Assembly (NCBI GenBank): GCA_026394395.1
Contig: JAPKYK010000005.1
Span: 1-64,000 of the forward strand
DNA length: 64,000 nucleotides
Origin: Methanomassiliicoccales archaeon
GTDB taxonomy: Archaea; Thermoplasmatota; Thermoplasmata; Methanomassiliicoccales; UBA472
Direction: 5' to 3'
The position numbers and the translations under genes were made by a program. The notes beneath the pieces were generated by a model. That model was not told the DNA's origin. It ran no database searches and worked only from the letters and a program-made list of their open reading frames with translations. Below are positions 18,190 through 26,279 of the stretch, in pieces; the first letter of the stretch is position 1, and each line of letters starts with the position of its first letter.

Positions 18190-19236
18190 GTGCCCGAAGT
18201 TCCGAATTCTCAATTGAGCTCGGTGGTGAAAGAGGACATCGGCAACATCGTGGCCAAATGCCAAAAGGAGATAGGATCGCTGAACGGATCGACCGTCCTG
18301 ATCACCGGGTCCACCGGTTTTCTGGCTCGGGAGCTCACCGAATCGCTCCTTCTGTCAATTAAAAATGGTCAGAACATCAAGCTGGTGCTCATCAGCCGTG
18401 AGCCAGTAAAAGTAAAAGAGGTGTTCGGCGGCCGGCTCGCACCCGACGTCGACATCGTTCCGATGGATGAGATGGAGCACTACCCCCATCGTGTCGACTA
18501 CATCATCCACGCCGCCTCCCCCTGCGACCCGCGGGTGAACAATGCCTCACCGCTCAGAACAATGACAGACATCTGCACTCTCATGCAGAAGGCCGTATCG
18601 TTAGGTCAGAAGAACCAGCTGAAAAAGTTCATTTTCATAAGCAGCGGGGCCGTCTACGGCGTGCAACCGCCCGAGCTAAAACGGATTCCAGAGGACTATC
18701 CCGGGGCGCCGGACATCAACCGCATGGATTCCTGCTATGGGGAGGCCAAGCGCTGTGCGGAGCTCATGCTGCTGTCGTCCGGCATTCCCTACACGATATT
18801 GCGGGGGTTCAGCTTCATCGGTCCGAACCAGGACCTCACTTCCAGCTTCGCCGTTCCGGACTTCCTGACCTGCGGGTTTCGGGATAAAAGGATCACCATC
18901 TCCGGTGACGGCAGACCTGTAAGAGCGTTCTGTTACGAGTCCGATTTCGCCATCATGCTCCTGAAATGTCTGGTCCGCGCCAAAAATCAAACGCTGAACG
19001 CCGGTAACGATGGCCCGGAGGTGTCGATCAAGAAACTGGCCGACATGGTGGCCAAGGCCATAGGTGGAGTAGATGTCATTATCAAAGGGAGGGACGATGC
19101 CACGAAGCTGCCCCCCCGTTACGTGCCGGACGTAGACAGGATGCGGAATGTGTTTGTACCAGAGGTAGGAGTGGAACAGGCGATCGGCAAGGTGGTCAGG
19201 CACATTCGGGAGACGACCTCACAGCACTCCGTGTGA
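18190..19236 (+). CDS. NAD-dependent epimerase/dehydratase (extended SDR) of the CDP-dideoxysugar operon
   Basis: The 348-residue SDR starts at GTG 18190, just after rfbH. A ~35-residue leader precedes STVLITGSTGFLARELTESL, where the third glycine of the dinucleotide motif is alanine. It has YIIHAASPCDPR, FISSGAVYG and CYGEAKRCAE with the Y-x3-K catalytic pair, then LRGFSFIGPNQDLTSSFAVPDF. The arrangement resembles the long SDRs found beside rfbFGH in bacterial O-antigen loci. By position it should reduce or epimerise CDP-4-keto-3,6-dideoxyglucose, giving for example abequose or paratose. It could also act after a branched-chain transfer by the following transketolase pair. Specificity cannot be read from sequence. 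Confidence 0.72.
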   Translation: MPEVPNSQLSSVVKEDIGNIVAKCQKEIGSLNGSTVLITGSTGFLARELTESLLLSIKNGQNIKLVLISREPVKVKEVFGGRLAPDVDIVPMDEMEHYPHRVDYIIHAASPCDPRVNNASPLRTMTDICTLMQKAVSLGQKNQLKKFIFISSGAVYGVQPPELKRIPEDYPGAPDINRMDSCYGEAKRCAELMLLSSGIPYTILRGFSFIGPNQDLTSSFAVPDFLTCGFRDKRITISGDGRPVRAFCYESDFAIMLLKCLVRAKNQTLNAGNDGPEVSIKKLADMVAKAIGGVDVIIKGRDDATKLPPRYVPDVDRMRNVFVPEVGVEQAIGKVVRHIRETTSQHSV

Positions 19237-19427
19237 AACGGTTTGAGCGTCATTTTTTAATACGATCAAGCAATGGTTATTTGAAAGCTGGCTTAGGTCA
19301 GTATCTCGATAAAAGATATAGAAATCCTTTAATAAGGTCACACTAATGAAAGCGGCCACAATCATTGTCACCTCCGACCTGATCTGACGGATTTAAGGAT
19401 AAATAGAACGAGTCGAAGGTACGATAA

Positions 19428-20243
19428 ATGCGATCTGGGGAGAGTGCGAGAATCCACCTTACGAACATCAAACGGAACATCATTCGGATGGTCAACCGTT
19501 CGGGCACGTCGCACGTCGGCTCGTGCCTGTCGGCCGCCGACATCCTCTACACGCTCTATTTCCGGTCGATGAAGATCGACCCGGCCAATCCCAAGGATCC
19601 AAATCGAGACTTCTTCATCCTTTCCAAAGCCCACAGCAGCGTGGCCCTGTATTCCACCTTGGCGGAGAGGGGGTTCTTCCCCCCCGCCTGGCTGGAAACC
19701 TACTCCCAGAACGAAGGTCGGTTGACCGGCCATCTGGAAAGGGACCAGGTGCCCGGGGTGGAGACCTCCGGCGGAAGCCTGGGGATGGGGCTGTCCCTCG
19801 GCCTGGGCGTGTCCATAGGCAAGAAGTTGCACGGGAACGGCGGGCGCGTGTTCGTGCTCCTCAGCGACGGGGAATGCGAGGAAGGCTCCATCTGGGAGGC
19901 GGTCATGCTAGCCTCCACCCTGAAGACCGACAATCTCGTGGCCATCGTGGACATGAACGGCTGGCAGGCCTGCGGCAGGACCAACGTCATAGTAGAGCAG
20001 AAGAACTTCGCCGAGCGTTGGAAGGCCTTCAACTGGCACGTGACCCAGGTGGACGGCCACGACTGCGATGCCTTGGAATCCGCTTTCAAGGAAAGGACGG
20101 ACGGTCCCCACGTGGTTCTGGCGCGCACGGTCAAGGGTAAAGGCGTCTCCTTTATGGAAGACCGGCTGGAGTGGCACTACAAGGTCCCCAACGATAAGGA
20201 GATGGAGATCGCACTTAAGGAGCTGGGGGGGGACCAGGAATGA
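19428..20243 (+). CDS. Transketolase, N-terminal (ThDP-pyrophosphate) subunit
   Basis: The 271-residue protein matches the N-terminal third of transketolase: NRSGTSHVGSCLSAADILYTLYF, the LSKAHSS histidine, the TSGGSLGMGLSLGLG loop, and the ThDP/Mg motif LLSDGECEEGSIWEA...IVDMNGWQ (GDG-x-N type). In many archaea and some bacterial glycan loci transketolase is split into two subunits. The gene overlaps the C-terminal subunit gene by 4 nt. A 190-bp AT-rich gap separates it from the CDP-sugar operon. It may supply central pentose metabolism, but its position beside rfbFGH suggests a ketol transfer to a sugar nucleotide; both readings remain open. Confidence 0.88.
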   Translation: MRSGESARIHLTNIKRNIIRMVNRSGTSHVGSCLSAADILYTLYFRSMKIDPANPKDPNRDFFILSKAHSSVALYSTLAERGFFPPAWLETYSQNEGRLTGHLERDQVPGVETSGGSLGMGLSLGLGVSIGKKLHGNGGRVFVLLSDGECEEGSIWEAVMLASTLKTDNLVAIVDMNGWQACGRTNVIVEQKNFAERWKAFNWHVTQVDGHDCDALESAFKERTDGPHVVLARTVKGKGVSFMEDRLEWHYKVPNDKEMEIALKELGGDQE

Positions 20244-21157
20244 GGAAGGCCTTCATCTCCAGCCTCACCGAGAGGGCGGCCACGGACGACCGCATCTTCC
20301 TGATCACCCCGGACATGGGGTACTCAGTCCTGGACGAGTTCGCGGCGAGATATCCGCGCCGTTACCTCAACTGCGGGGTGGCCGAGCAAAACTCCATCAG
20401 CTTGGCCGGAGGGCTTGCCCTAACCGGTATAATGCCCTACGTCTACAGCATAATCCCCTTCGTCACCATGCGGTGCTTCGAGCAGGTGCGGGTCAACGCG
20501 GCCTGGATGAACCTGCCCATCAGGATCGTGGGAGTTGGGGCCGGCTTCACCTACGGGGCGCAGGGGGCATCCCACTTCGCCCTGGAGGACATGGCCATCA
20601 TGAGAGCTTTGCCCAATATGACGGTTTGCGCTCCCGGAGACCCCATCGAGGCCCAAGGGATAATCGAGGGCAGCTACGACTGGCCCGGTCCCATGTATAT
20701 CCGCCTGGGGAAGTCCGGGGAGCCGAACGTCCACTCCCCCGACACCAATGTGCGCATTGGAAAGGCCATCACGGTGCTGGACGGGAGCGATCTGGTGATA
20801 ATCTCCACCAGCAACACCCTCAAGCTGGCCTACGACATGGTGACGGGTCTGAGGGGGCAGGGCGTCGACGCGGGGCTGGTCTCCATGCACACCATCAAGC
20901 CCCTCGACGCGGACCTGATCGGATCACTGGTCAAGAAGCGGACGTCCATCGTCACCTTAGAGGAGCACAACATCATCGGCGGGCTGGGGAGCGCGGTGGC
21001 CGAGGTCCTGGCTGAGAAAGGTTCGCCGGTCCGGTTCAAGCGGATGGGCGTGCCCGATGAATATCCATCCGTGGTGGGCGACCAGAAATATCTGCGGAAG
21101 AAGCTGGGCATGGACCGGATCGATGAGGGAACATTGAAGTGGCTACTTAATAAATGA
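20240..21157 (+). CDS. Transketolase, C-terminal (pyrimidine-binding) subunit
   Basis: The 305-residue protein has the pyrimidine-binding domain, FLITPDMGYSVLDEFAARYPRR and NCGVAEQNSISLAGGLALTG, where the glutamate of GVAEQN activates ThDP. It continues with GAGFTYGAQGASHFALEDMAIMRALPN, then a transketolase C-terminal domain with HTIKPLD and EEHNIIGGLGSAVAE. It forms the catalytic heterodimer with the upstream subunit (ATGA overlap). The pair would move a two-carbon ketol unit between sugar phosphates or, if dedicated to the glycan locus, to a keto-sugar nucleotide. GC content is high and like the rfb operon. Confidence 0.88.
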   Translation: MRKAFISSLTERAATDDRIFLITPDMGYSVLDEFAARYPRRYLNCGVAEQNSISLAGGLALTGIMPYVYSIIPFVTMRCFEQVRVNAAWMNLPIRIVGVGAGFTYGAQGASHFALEDMAIMRALPNMTVCAPGDPIEAQGIIEGSYDWPGPMYIRLGKSGEPNVHSPDTNVRIGKAITVLDGSDLVIISTSNTLKLAYDMVTGLRGQGVDAGLVSMHTIKPLDADLIGSLVKKRTSIVTLEEHNIIGGLGSAVAEVLAEKGSPVRFKRMGVPDEYPSVVGDQKYLRKKLGMDRIDEGTLKWLLNK

Positions 21158-21276
21158 GCCATGAGATCCAATCAAGTTATTATTATCAGGCATTAGAACC
21201 AACTCCATTCATCGGATTGAATGCCCCCCAGTCATAAATTGGCTCTATCCGTACCCATTTTCCCATAGTCTAATAT

Positions 21277-22227
21277 TCACCTGGGGATTATTTTCTGTCG
21301 CATATAATCGAGCTGTTCGAATATTAAATAAAATATAACGAATCGAGCCGTCAGATATTTGTTCTCCAATCTTGAATTCTCATTGAAAAATGCTCTGGGG
21401 TCTCGTTTTTTAATGAATGCGATCATCATGCGTCCGATAAAACGCTGGGATTGTCTCCGCTGGATTTTTTTCAACGTAGTTCGATAATCTTCATTCGATA
21501 CCATCTTCGATAAAATGTAGTCATCCTTCTTCTGATAGCAATCCTCCGGGAAAGAGACTGAATCCTGATTCTGATGGATCCGATATTCGAAAATAAGCTC
21601 GTTAAGTAAGGTTATCTTTCCCTGGTCCGCCAAGTCAATTAGGAATATACCGTCCCATATTTTTCCATATTCCTCTTTCCTGGCCACCTTCTGAGGAAAA
21701 CCATTCCGGTAGACCACGTTCGGGAATGGAATAAAACTGTTCGAATATTGCACGGCCGCTTCCTTGCTGTTGTGGAAGGTGGTCGATTTCAAGGATTCGT
21801 TCGGAACGTATTTTAAGCTCATTCGTGCGCCTTGGTCGTCAATCCGGTACCCGTTGGTGGTAATGGCGATCAGTCCGTCATCGGCCTCCAAGGCCCCGAC
21901 GGTAGTCTTTAGGAACTCAGGAAGAAGCCGATCATCGTCGTGGAGTATGGTGAAGTATTTTCTCTCGCTCATGCTAAAGGCCCTTTGAAAGTTCCAGAAA
22001 GACTGATGATTACGATCGGCCCCCATCCATCTCACCCTCCCGCCGATAAGGTCCTCCACCGCCTTCCTGGTATCATTGTCACTCCCATTGTCCAGAATGA
22101 CGATCTCCTCGGGCAGGGCAGTCTGGGACAACACGCTCGAAAGCATCTCCCTAAGATACTGCGGGCGATTGTACGAGAGAATGAACACGGTGATGTCCAG
22201 TACTGGCTTCTGTTCGTTCGGTTCCAT
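21277..22227 (-). CDS. Glycosyltransferase family 2
   Basis: The 316-residue GT-A fold protein begins DITVFILSYNRPQYLREMLSS and has LPEEIVILDNGSDNDT, followed by the metal-binding YFTILHDDDRLLPEFL (DxD-like). These are the standard GT2 landmarks. The C-terminal ~90 residues are charged and helical; no membrane span is evident. It is isolated: the preceding transketolase gene converges on it, and the MBL-fold gene lies 140 bp upstream on the same strand. The low GC of this gene contrasts with the transketolase pair. Donor and acceptor are unknown. Confidence 0.85.
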   Translation of the reverse strand: MEPNEQKPVLDITVFILSYNRPQYLREMLSSVLSQTALPEEIVILDNGSDNDTRKAVEDLIGGRVRWMGADRNHQSFWNFQRAFSMSERKYFTILHDDDRLLPEFLKTTVGALEADDGLIAITTNGYRIDDQGARMSLKYVPNESLKSTTFHNSKEAAVQYSNSFIPFPNVVYRNGFPQKVARKEEYGKIWDGIFLIDLADQGKITLLNELIFEYRIHQNQDSVSFPEDCYQKKDDYILSKMVSNEDYRTTLKKIQRRQSQRFIGRMMIAFIKKRDPRAFFNENSRLENKYLTARFVIFYLIFEQLDYMRQKIIPR

Positions 22228-22367
22228 TGCGATGGGGAAACATTATCTGGGATATATCATTACTATGGCCCGAAACGATTTTTCCTTTGAACAAGGAACC
22301 GATTGAAACGAGATAGGACTCAATGAATCTGCTTTTCCCGAAATCAGCAGTTCTTCGGAACGCCCCA

Positions 22368-23249
22368 TCATTCATAGAATATTGAATAATCCTCGCCTAC
22401 CTCGACCACTACCATACTGTTGAACATGGTGGTGTAGATCGGTATCCCGCTCAACCGGGCGACCACCCCCGGCTGCGGCACCTCCGGGATCCCGTAGCCC
22501 TGGCCGCAGGATATTATGGCCACCTCGGGGGTGGAAGCGTTCAGGAACTCCTCGGACGTACCGGAATCGACCCCGTGGTGCGCCACTTGGAGAATGTCGA
22601 TGTCCAGGTCCAGACCAAGGTCCATCATGGCCGACTCCGCCGCCGTTTCGATGTCGGCGGTGAAGAGGAAGCTGGTCCCCTTGTAGTCCATCCTCAGCAC
22701 GATGCAGCTGTCGTTGATGAGGGTGGCATTGGCGTCGATCCACATGACCTGGAACGTGACGTCGTCGGAAAGGTCCAGGTAGTCGCCCGGATCGATGGTC
22801 GTGTCGTTGTACACCGGGCAGCCCTCCGCGGCCGTGGCGTTCATCACCGCCGACCAGCCTTCCGGGTCCAGGTCGTCAGCGTTCCCCGGCATGTAGATCG
22901 CCAGGACATCGTACTGCTGCAGAACGTCTACGGCGAACGACACGTGGTCGGGGTGCGGGTGGGTGATGATGAAGGCGTCGATCCGGGGCACCTCCAGCTG
23001 CTGCAGGAAGTCGACAGTGGAGGTGAAGTTATCGAAGCTGCCGGCGTCGATCAGGATGTTCTTGTCGTCCGGCGTGGTGATCAGGATGGAGAGGCCGTGG
23101 CCGATGTTGAGGAAGCGCACAGTGAGCTCGGCGTCCTCTTCCCGCTCATCGTTCTGACCCAGCCAATAGCCGAACGTGGTCGAGGCGATAAGGAGCGCTG
23201 CGATTACAATGACGAAGAATATTCGGGACCTACGGGAGCTCAGCATCAA
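22368..23249 (-). CDS. Membrane-anchored MBL-fold hydrolase, ComEC/Rec2 C-terminal-like
   Basis: The 293-residue protein has an N-terminal membrane anchor or signal (residues ~10-30, FFVIVIAALLIASTTFGYWL), then a metallo-beta-lactamase domain. The fold is shown by VRFLNIGHGLSILI, NILIDAGSF and the metal ligands in ITHPHPDHV (HxHxDH), with later VAHHGVDSGTSEEFL. This is the pattern of ComEC-type extracellular MBL domains, where the domain may degrade or process nucleic acid or another phosphoester; here it stands alone without the competence channel. It probably faces the outside. Repeat copy A lies about 75 bp upstream of its start, in the same relation as copy B to rmlA, so both may share leader control. 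Confidence 0.78.
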   Translation of the reverse strand: MMLSSRRSRIFFVIVIAALLIASTTFGYWLGQNDEREEDAELTVRFLNIGHGLSILITTPDDKNILIDAGSFDNFTSTVDFLQQLEVPRIDAFIITHPHPDHVSFAVDVLQQYDVLAIYMPGNADDLDPEGWSAVMNATAAEGCPVYNDTTIDPGDYLDLSDDVTFQVMWIDANATLINDSCIVLRMDYKGTSFLFTADIETAAESAMMDLGLDLDIDILQVAHHGVDSGTSEEFLNASTPEVAIISCGQGYGIPEVPQPGVVARLSGIPIYTTMFNSMVVVEVGEDYSIFYE

Positions 23250-23322
23250 CGTTCATAAACACCAGCGCCTTAATAATCAATTTGGATGGGCTGAGGGTAT
23301 TGTTAAAAACGCAATATAATTC

Positions 23323-23405
23323 GTAACGCCCCGGAACGTTGACATTCCGCGCAGAGCGCGAATAAGCTTGCCAACGTCCCGATGACGTCACTGCGGGCTC
23401 TCCCG
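23323..23405 (-). repeat. Structured repeat, copy A (upstream of the MBL-fold gene, downstream of rmlB)
   Basis: This segment aligns with copy B at 25972-26056. It is an imperfect palindrome. The outer arms are GTAACG (23323) and CGTCAC (23386). A second helix pairs CGGAACGTTGAC with GCCAACGTCCCG. An inner hairpin is CGCGC-AGA-GCGCG. A tail hairpin CGGG-CTCT-CCCG follows at 23394-23405. The strand is given as minus because both copies precede minus-strand genes; the sequence itself does not fix the transcribed strand. Confidence 0.75.
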
Positions 23406-23471
23406 ATCCCGGTAGACCAGGTAAGAGATGCTGTTATTAAACCTGACGGTGAGCGAACCTTTCCGTACCAA

Positions 23472-24467
23472 TCACGAGCTCGGCAGGTACTCCCCGCTCT
23501 CTATCCTTTCCAGCCATCCCTCGTTCTTCACGTACCATTCGATGGTGTCCTTGATGCCCTTCTCGAACTTGACGGCCGGCCTCCATCCCAGTTCCTTCTT
23601 GATCTTCCCATTGTCTATAGCGTAACGTAAATCGTGGCCCTTGCGGTCCTGAACGAAGGTGATCAGGTCCTCGCCCTTCCCCAGCTGCTTCAGGATGATT
23701 TTCACGATGTCGAGGTTGCGCTTCTCGCAGTTGCCGCCGACGTTATAGACCTCGCCCTCCTTGCCCTTGCTCAATATGACGTCGATGGCGCTACAGTGGT
23801 CGGAGACATGCAACCAGTCCCGCACGTTCTCCCCTTTTCCGTAGACGGGGAGCTTCTGGTCCTTCAACGCCAGCACGATCATCCGGGGGATGAGCTTTTC
23901 CGGGAACTGATAGGGTCCGTAGTTGTTGGAGCAGCGGGAGATAGTGATGGGCATTCCATACGTCCGGTGGTACGCCTGGCACAGCAGGTCGGCCGAGGCC
24001 TTGCTGGCGGAATAGGGGCTGGACGGTCGAATGGGGCTGTCCTCGCTGAACTTCATTTCCTTTTTATCCAGGGGCAGGTCCCCGTACACCTCGTCGGTGG
24101 AGACCTGGTGGAACCTTTTTACGCCGTACTTGCGGCAGGCGTCCAACAGGTTCTGCGTCCCCAGTACGTTGGTCCTGAGGAACGCGGTGGGGTCATCGAT
24201 GGAGCGGTCCACGTGCGATTCCGCGGCGAAATGAATCACTTGGTCGAACCGCTCCCTGCGGAACAGGTCGAAGACCGCGTCCCTATCATTGATATCCCCG
24301 ATGACGAAGGTGAAGTTGTCCTTGATCGAGATGTCCCGCAGGTTGTCCAGATTACCGGCGTAGGTCAGCAGGTCCAGGCAGAAGACCTCGTCCTTGGTGT
24401 TCTCCACCCGGTTGCGCACATAGTTGGCGCCGATGAAACCGGCCCCACCGGTGACCAGGCATCTCAT
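23472..24467 (-). CDS. rmlB: dTDP-glucose 4,6-dehydratase
   Basis: The 331-residue SDR has LVTGGAGFIGANYVRN, VIHFAAESHVDRSIDDPTAFL (the RmlB substrate loop), the STDEVYGDL active-site motif with the D-E pair that is specific to sugar 4,6-dehydratases, YSASKASADLL with Y-x3-K, and RCSNNYGPYQFPEKLIPRMI. It converts dTDP-glucose to dTDP-4-keto-6-deoxyglucose. It is last in the minus-strand operon rmlA-rmlC-rmlB, overlapping rmlC by 4 nt. No reductase (rmlD) follows; an RmlD-like gene is at 58816. The product may be dTDP-L-rhamnose. Confidence 0.95.
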   Translation of the reverse strand: MRCLVTGGAGFIGANYVRNRVENTKDEVFCLDLLTYAGNLDNLRDISIKDNFTFVIGDINDRDAVFDLFRRERFDQVIHFAAESHVDRSIDDPTAFLRTNVLGTQNLLDACRKYGVKRFHQVSTDEVYGDLPLDKKEMKFSEDSPIRPSSPYSASKASADLLCQAYHRTYGMPITISRCSNNYGPYQFPEKLIPRMIVLALKDQKLPVYGKGENVRDWLHVSDHCSAIDVILSKGKEGEVYNVGGNCEKRNLDIVKIILKQLGKGEDLITFVQDRKGHDLRYAIDNGKIKKELGWRPAVKFEKGIKDTIEWYVKNEGWLERIESGEYLPSS

Positions 24468-25024
24468 TGCTTACCACTCCAGGTAAAATCGTGCTTGCAG
24501 TCCTTCAGGAAAGGAGCGTTGGCGTCCTTGTCGGACAGCAACGGATCGCTGACGCCCCATTCCACGCCGATGTCCTTGTCGTCGTAACGGACGCCCCGGT
24601 CGTGCTCGGCGCTGTAGAAGTTGTCCACCTTGTATTGAACTTCGCAATCGTCCTGCAGGGTGAGGAAGCCGTGGGCAAAGCCCCGCGGGATGTACAATTG
24701 CTTCTTGTTCTCCGCGCTCAGAACGATGCCGAACCACTTGGCGTAGTTCTTGGAGCCGTATCGGATGTCCACGGCCACGTCCAGGACGCTTCCGGAAGTG
24801 CAGCGAACCAGCTTGGTTTGGGCGAACGGCGGCCGCTGATAGTGCAGCCCGCGTATGACGCCCTTCTTGACCGAGTAGGAATGGTTGTCCTGCACGAAGA
24901 CGTCGCCGATGCCATAGGGCACCGCGTTCCTAACGGAGTAACTTTCGTAGAAGTAGCCTCGACCGTCTTTGAAGACCTTCGGTTCGACGACGATTATCTC
25001 CGGGAGAACGGTCGGCCGGCTCAT
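24464..25024 (-). CDS. rmlC: dTDP-4-dehydrorhamnose 3,5-epimerase
   Basis: The 186-residue cupin has the RmlC landmarks: [27 protein letters not shown] with the catalytic histidine, [39 protein letters not shown] with the catalytic tyrosine, and [10 protein letters not shown] near the end. It epimerises C3 and C5 of dTDP-4-keto-6-deoxyglucose. It overlaps both neighbours by four bases, giving tight translational coupling with rmlA and rmlB. Its presence argues that the final sugar is an L-sugar, most simply L-rhamnose. Confidence 0.95.
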   Translation of the reverse strand: MSRPTVLPEIIVVEPKVFKDGRGYFYESYSVRNAVPYGIGDVFVQDNHSYSVKKGVIRGLHYQRPPFAQTKLVRCTSGSVLDVAVDIRYGSKNYAKWFGIVLSAENKKQLYIPRGFAHGFLTLQDDCEVQYKVDNFYSAEHDRGVRYDDKDIGVEWGVSDPLLSDKDANAPFLKDCKHDFTWSGKQ

Positions 25025-25920
25025 CTGGTCAGCCCTTGCTTCTTGACCGGGTCCTTCAATACCGTGGCCAAATACTTACCGTAATCGTTCTTGCTGTTCT
25101 TTTCTGCGAAGGCCTCCACCTGCTCCCGGCTGATCCAGCCGTTGTTGTAGGCTATTTCTTCCAAACAGGCGATCTTCAGGTCCTGGAACTGCTCCACGGA
25201 ACGAATGAAGATGGTGGCTTCGGCCAACGATTGCGGCGTTCCAGCGTCCATCCAGACGAATCCTCGTCCTAACGTTATGGCATCCAGGGCTCCCTCCTCC
25301 AGGTACATGTTGTTCAGGTCGGTGATCTCCAGCTCGTTGCGCGAGGACGGCTTGACCTTTTTAGCGAACTCTATCACCCGTTTGTCGTAGAAGTAGAGCC
25401 CGGTGGCGGCAAAGTTCGATCGTGGATTCTTGGGCTTCTCCTCGATCGACAGGACCTTTCCCTCGGGGGAGAGTTCCATCACGCCGAAGCGCTCGGGGTC
25501 CTTGACGTAGTAGCCGAATATCGTCGCCCGGCCCTTCTCGGCGTTCCTTACGGCCGTCCGCAGCCGTTCGATCAGCCCGGCCCCGTGGAACAGGTTGTCG
25601 CCCAGGATCATGGCGACGGTGTCCTTTCCAATGAACTCCTCGCCGATGATGAACGCCTGCGCCAGGCCGTCGGGCGAGAACTGCTCCGCGTAGCTGAGCC
25701 TGATGCCAAGCTGACCACCGTTCCCGAACAGCGTCTTGAAGTTGGGCAGGTCCTCGGGAGTGGAGATTATCAGGATGTCCTGGATGCCGGCCATCATCAG
25801 GATCGACAACGGGTAGTAGACCATCGGTTTGTCGTATATCGGCAGCAGATGCTTGTTGATGGCTGAGGTCATGGGGTACAGCCTCGTACCGCTGCCGCCG
25901 GCCAACACGATCCCTTTCAT
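25021..25920 (-). CDS. rmlA: Glucose-1-phosphate thymidylyltransferase
   Basis: The 299-residue protein opens [18 protein letters not shown], with [32 protein letters not shown] (metal-binding aspartate), and [20 protein letters not shown]. These are the signatures of the short RmlA type. It couples dTTP and glucose 1-phosphate to dTDP-glucose and is normally feedback-inhibited by dTDP-rhamnose. It is first in the rmlA-rmlC-rmlB operon. Structured repeat copy B lies ~52 bp upstream of the start; an AT-rich TATA-like stretch at about 26085-26100 (minus strand) would place the repeat inside the mRNA leader. Confidence 0.95.
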   Translation of the reverse strand: MKGIVLAGGSGTRLYPMTSAINKHLLPIYDKPMVYYPLSILMMAGIQDILIISTPEDLPNFKTLFGNGGQLGIRLSYAEQFSPDGLAQAFIIGEEFIGKDTVAMILGDNLFHGAGLIERLRTAVRNAEKGRATIFGYYVKDPERFGVMELSPEGKVLSIEEKPKNPRSNFAATGLYFYDKRVIEFAKKVKPSSRNELEITDLNNMYLEEGALDAITLGRGFVWMDAGTPQSLAEATIFIRSVEQFQDLKIACLEEIAYNNGWISREQVEAFAEKNSKNDYGKYLATVLKDPVKKQGLTR

Positions 25921-26279
25921 GGTTGGGTATCCCCTCCCGAATAAATATTATGTTCTGGGGTTGGCTCGTTCGTAATGCCCCCGGAACATTGGCTTCCCTG
26001 CGTTAAACGCAGAATGCTTGCCAACGTCCCGATAGACATTACAAGGAGTTCTCCTTATTCAGGCAGGCTTCGAATGAAATGATATTATTTAATTAAAAAA
26101 ATCATTTATTACCAACTAGCATTCTCATTAAAAATAATTATCGATAATGAACACAATTCCTATATATCGTTGGGAATCAATTAACATCTTTAAATTATCA
26201 TTCAATTATATGGAGTAATTATATTGATATGTATATTAAATATAGATAATTTGTGAAAATTTATCCGGTGGTTTATTGA
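25921..26279. other. 359-bp intergenic region between rmlA and the AT-rich membrane gene
   Basis: The rmlA-proximal half holds structured repeat copy B (25972-26056). From about 26060 the composition drops abruptly to very AT-rich DNA that continues through the next gene. This half must contain the divergent promoters: a TATA-like string on the minus strand near 26085-26100 and several on the plus strand between 26160 and 26250. No gene is seen. Confidence 0.6.
25972..26056 (-). repeat. Structured repeat, copy B (upstream of rmlA)
   Basis: This is the homologue of copy A, in the same orientation 2.65 kb away. The outer arms GTAATG and CATTAC pair perfectly. The second helix CGGAACATTGGC pairs with GCCAACGTCCCG, apart from two mismatches. 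The inner hairpin is CTGCGT-TAA-ACGCAG and the tail hairpin AAGGAG-TT-CTCCTT. Compared with copy A, three of the four helices differ in sequence while keeping base pairing, which is evidence of selection for structure. Confidence 0.78.

Noticed and set aside
23634-24587. 317-residue open frame on the plus strand
   Set aside because: It lies opposite rmlB and rmlC, and its composition is that of a reverse-complement shadow; the minus-strand genes have clear motifs.
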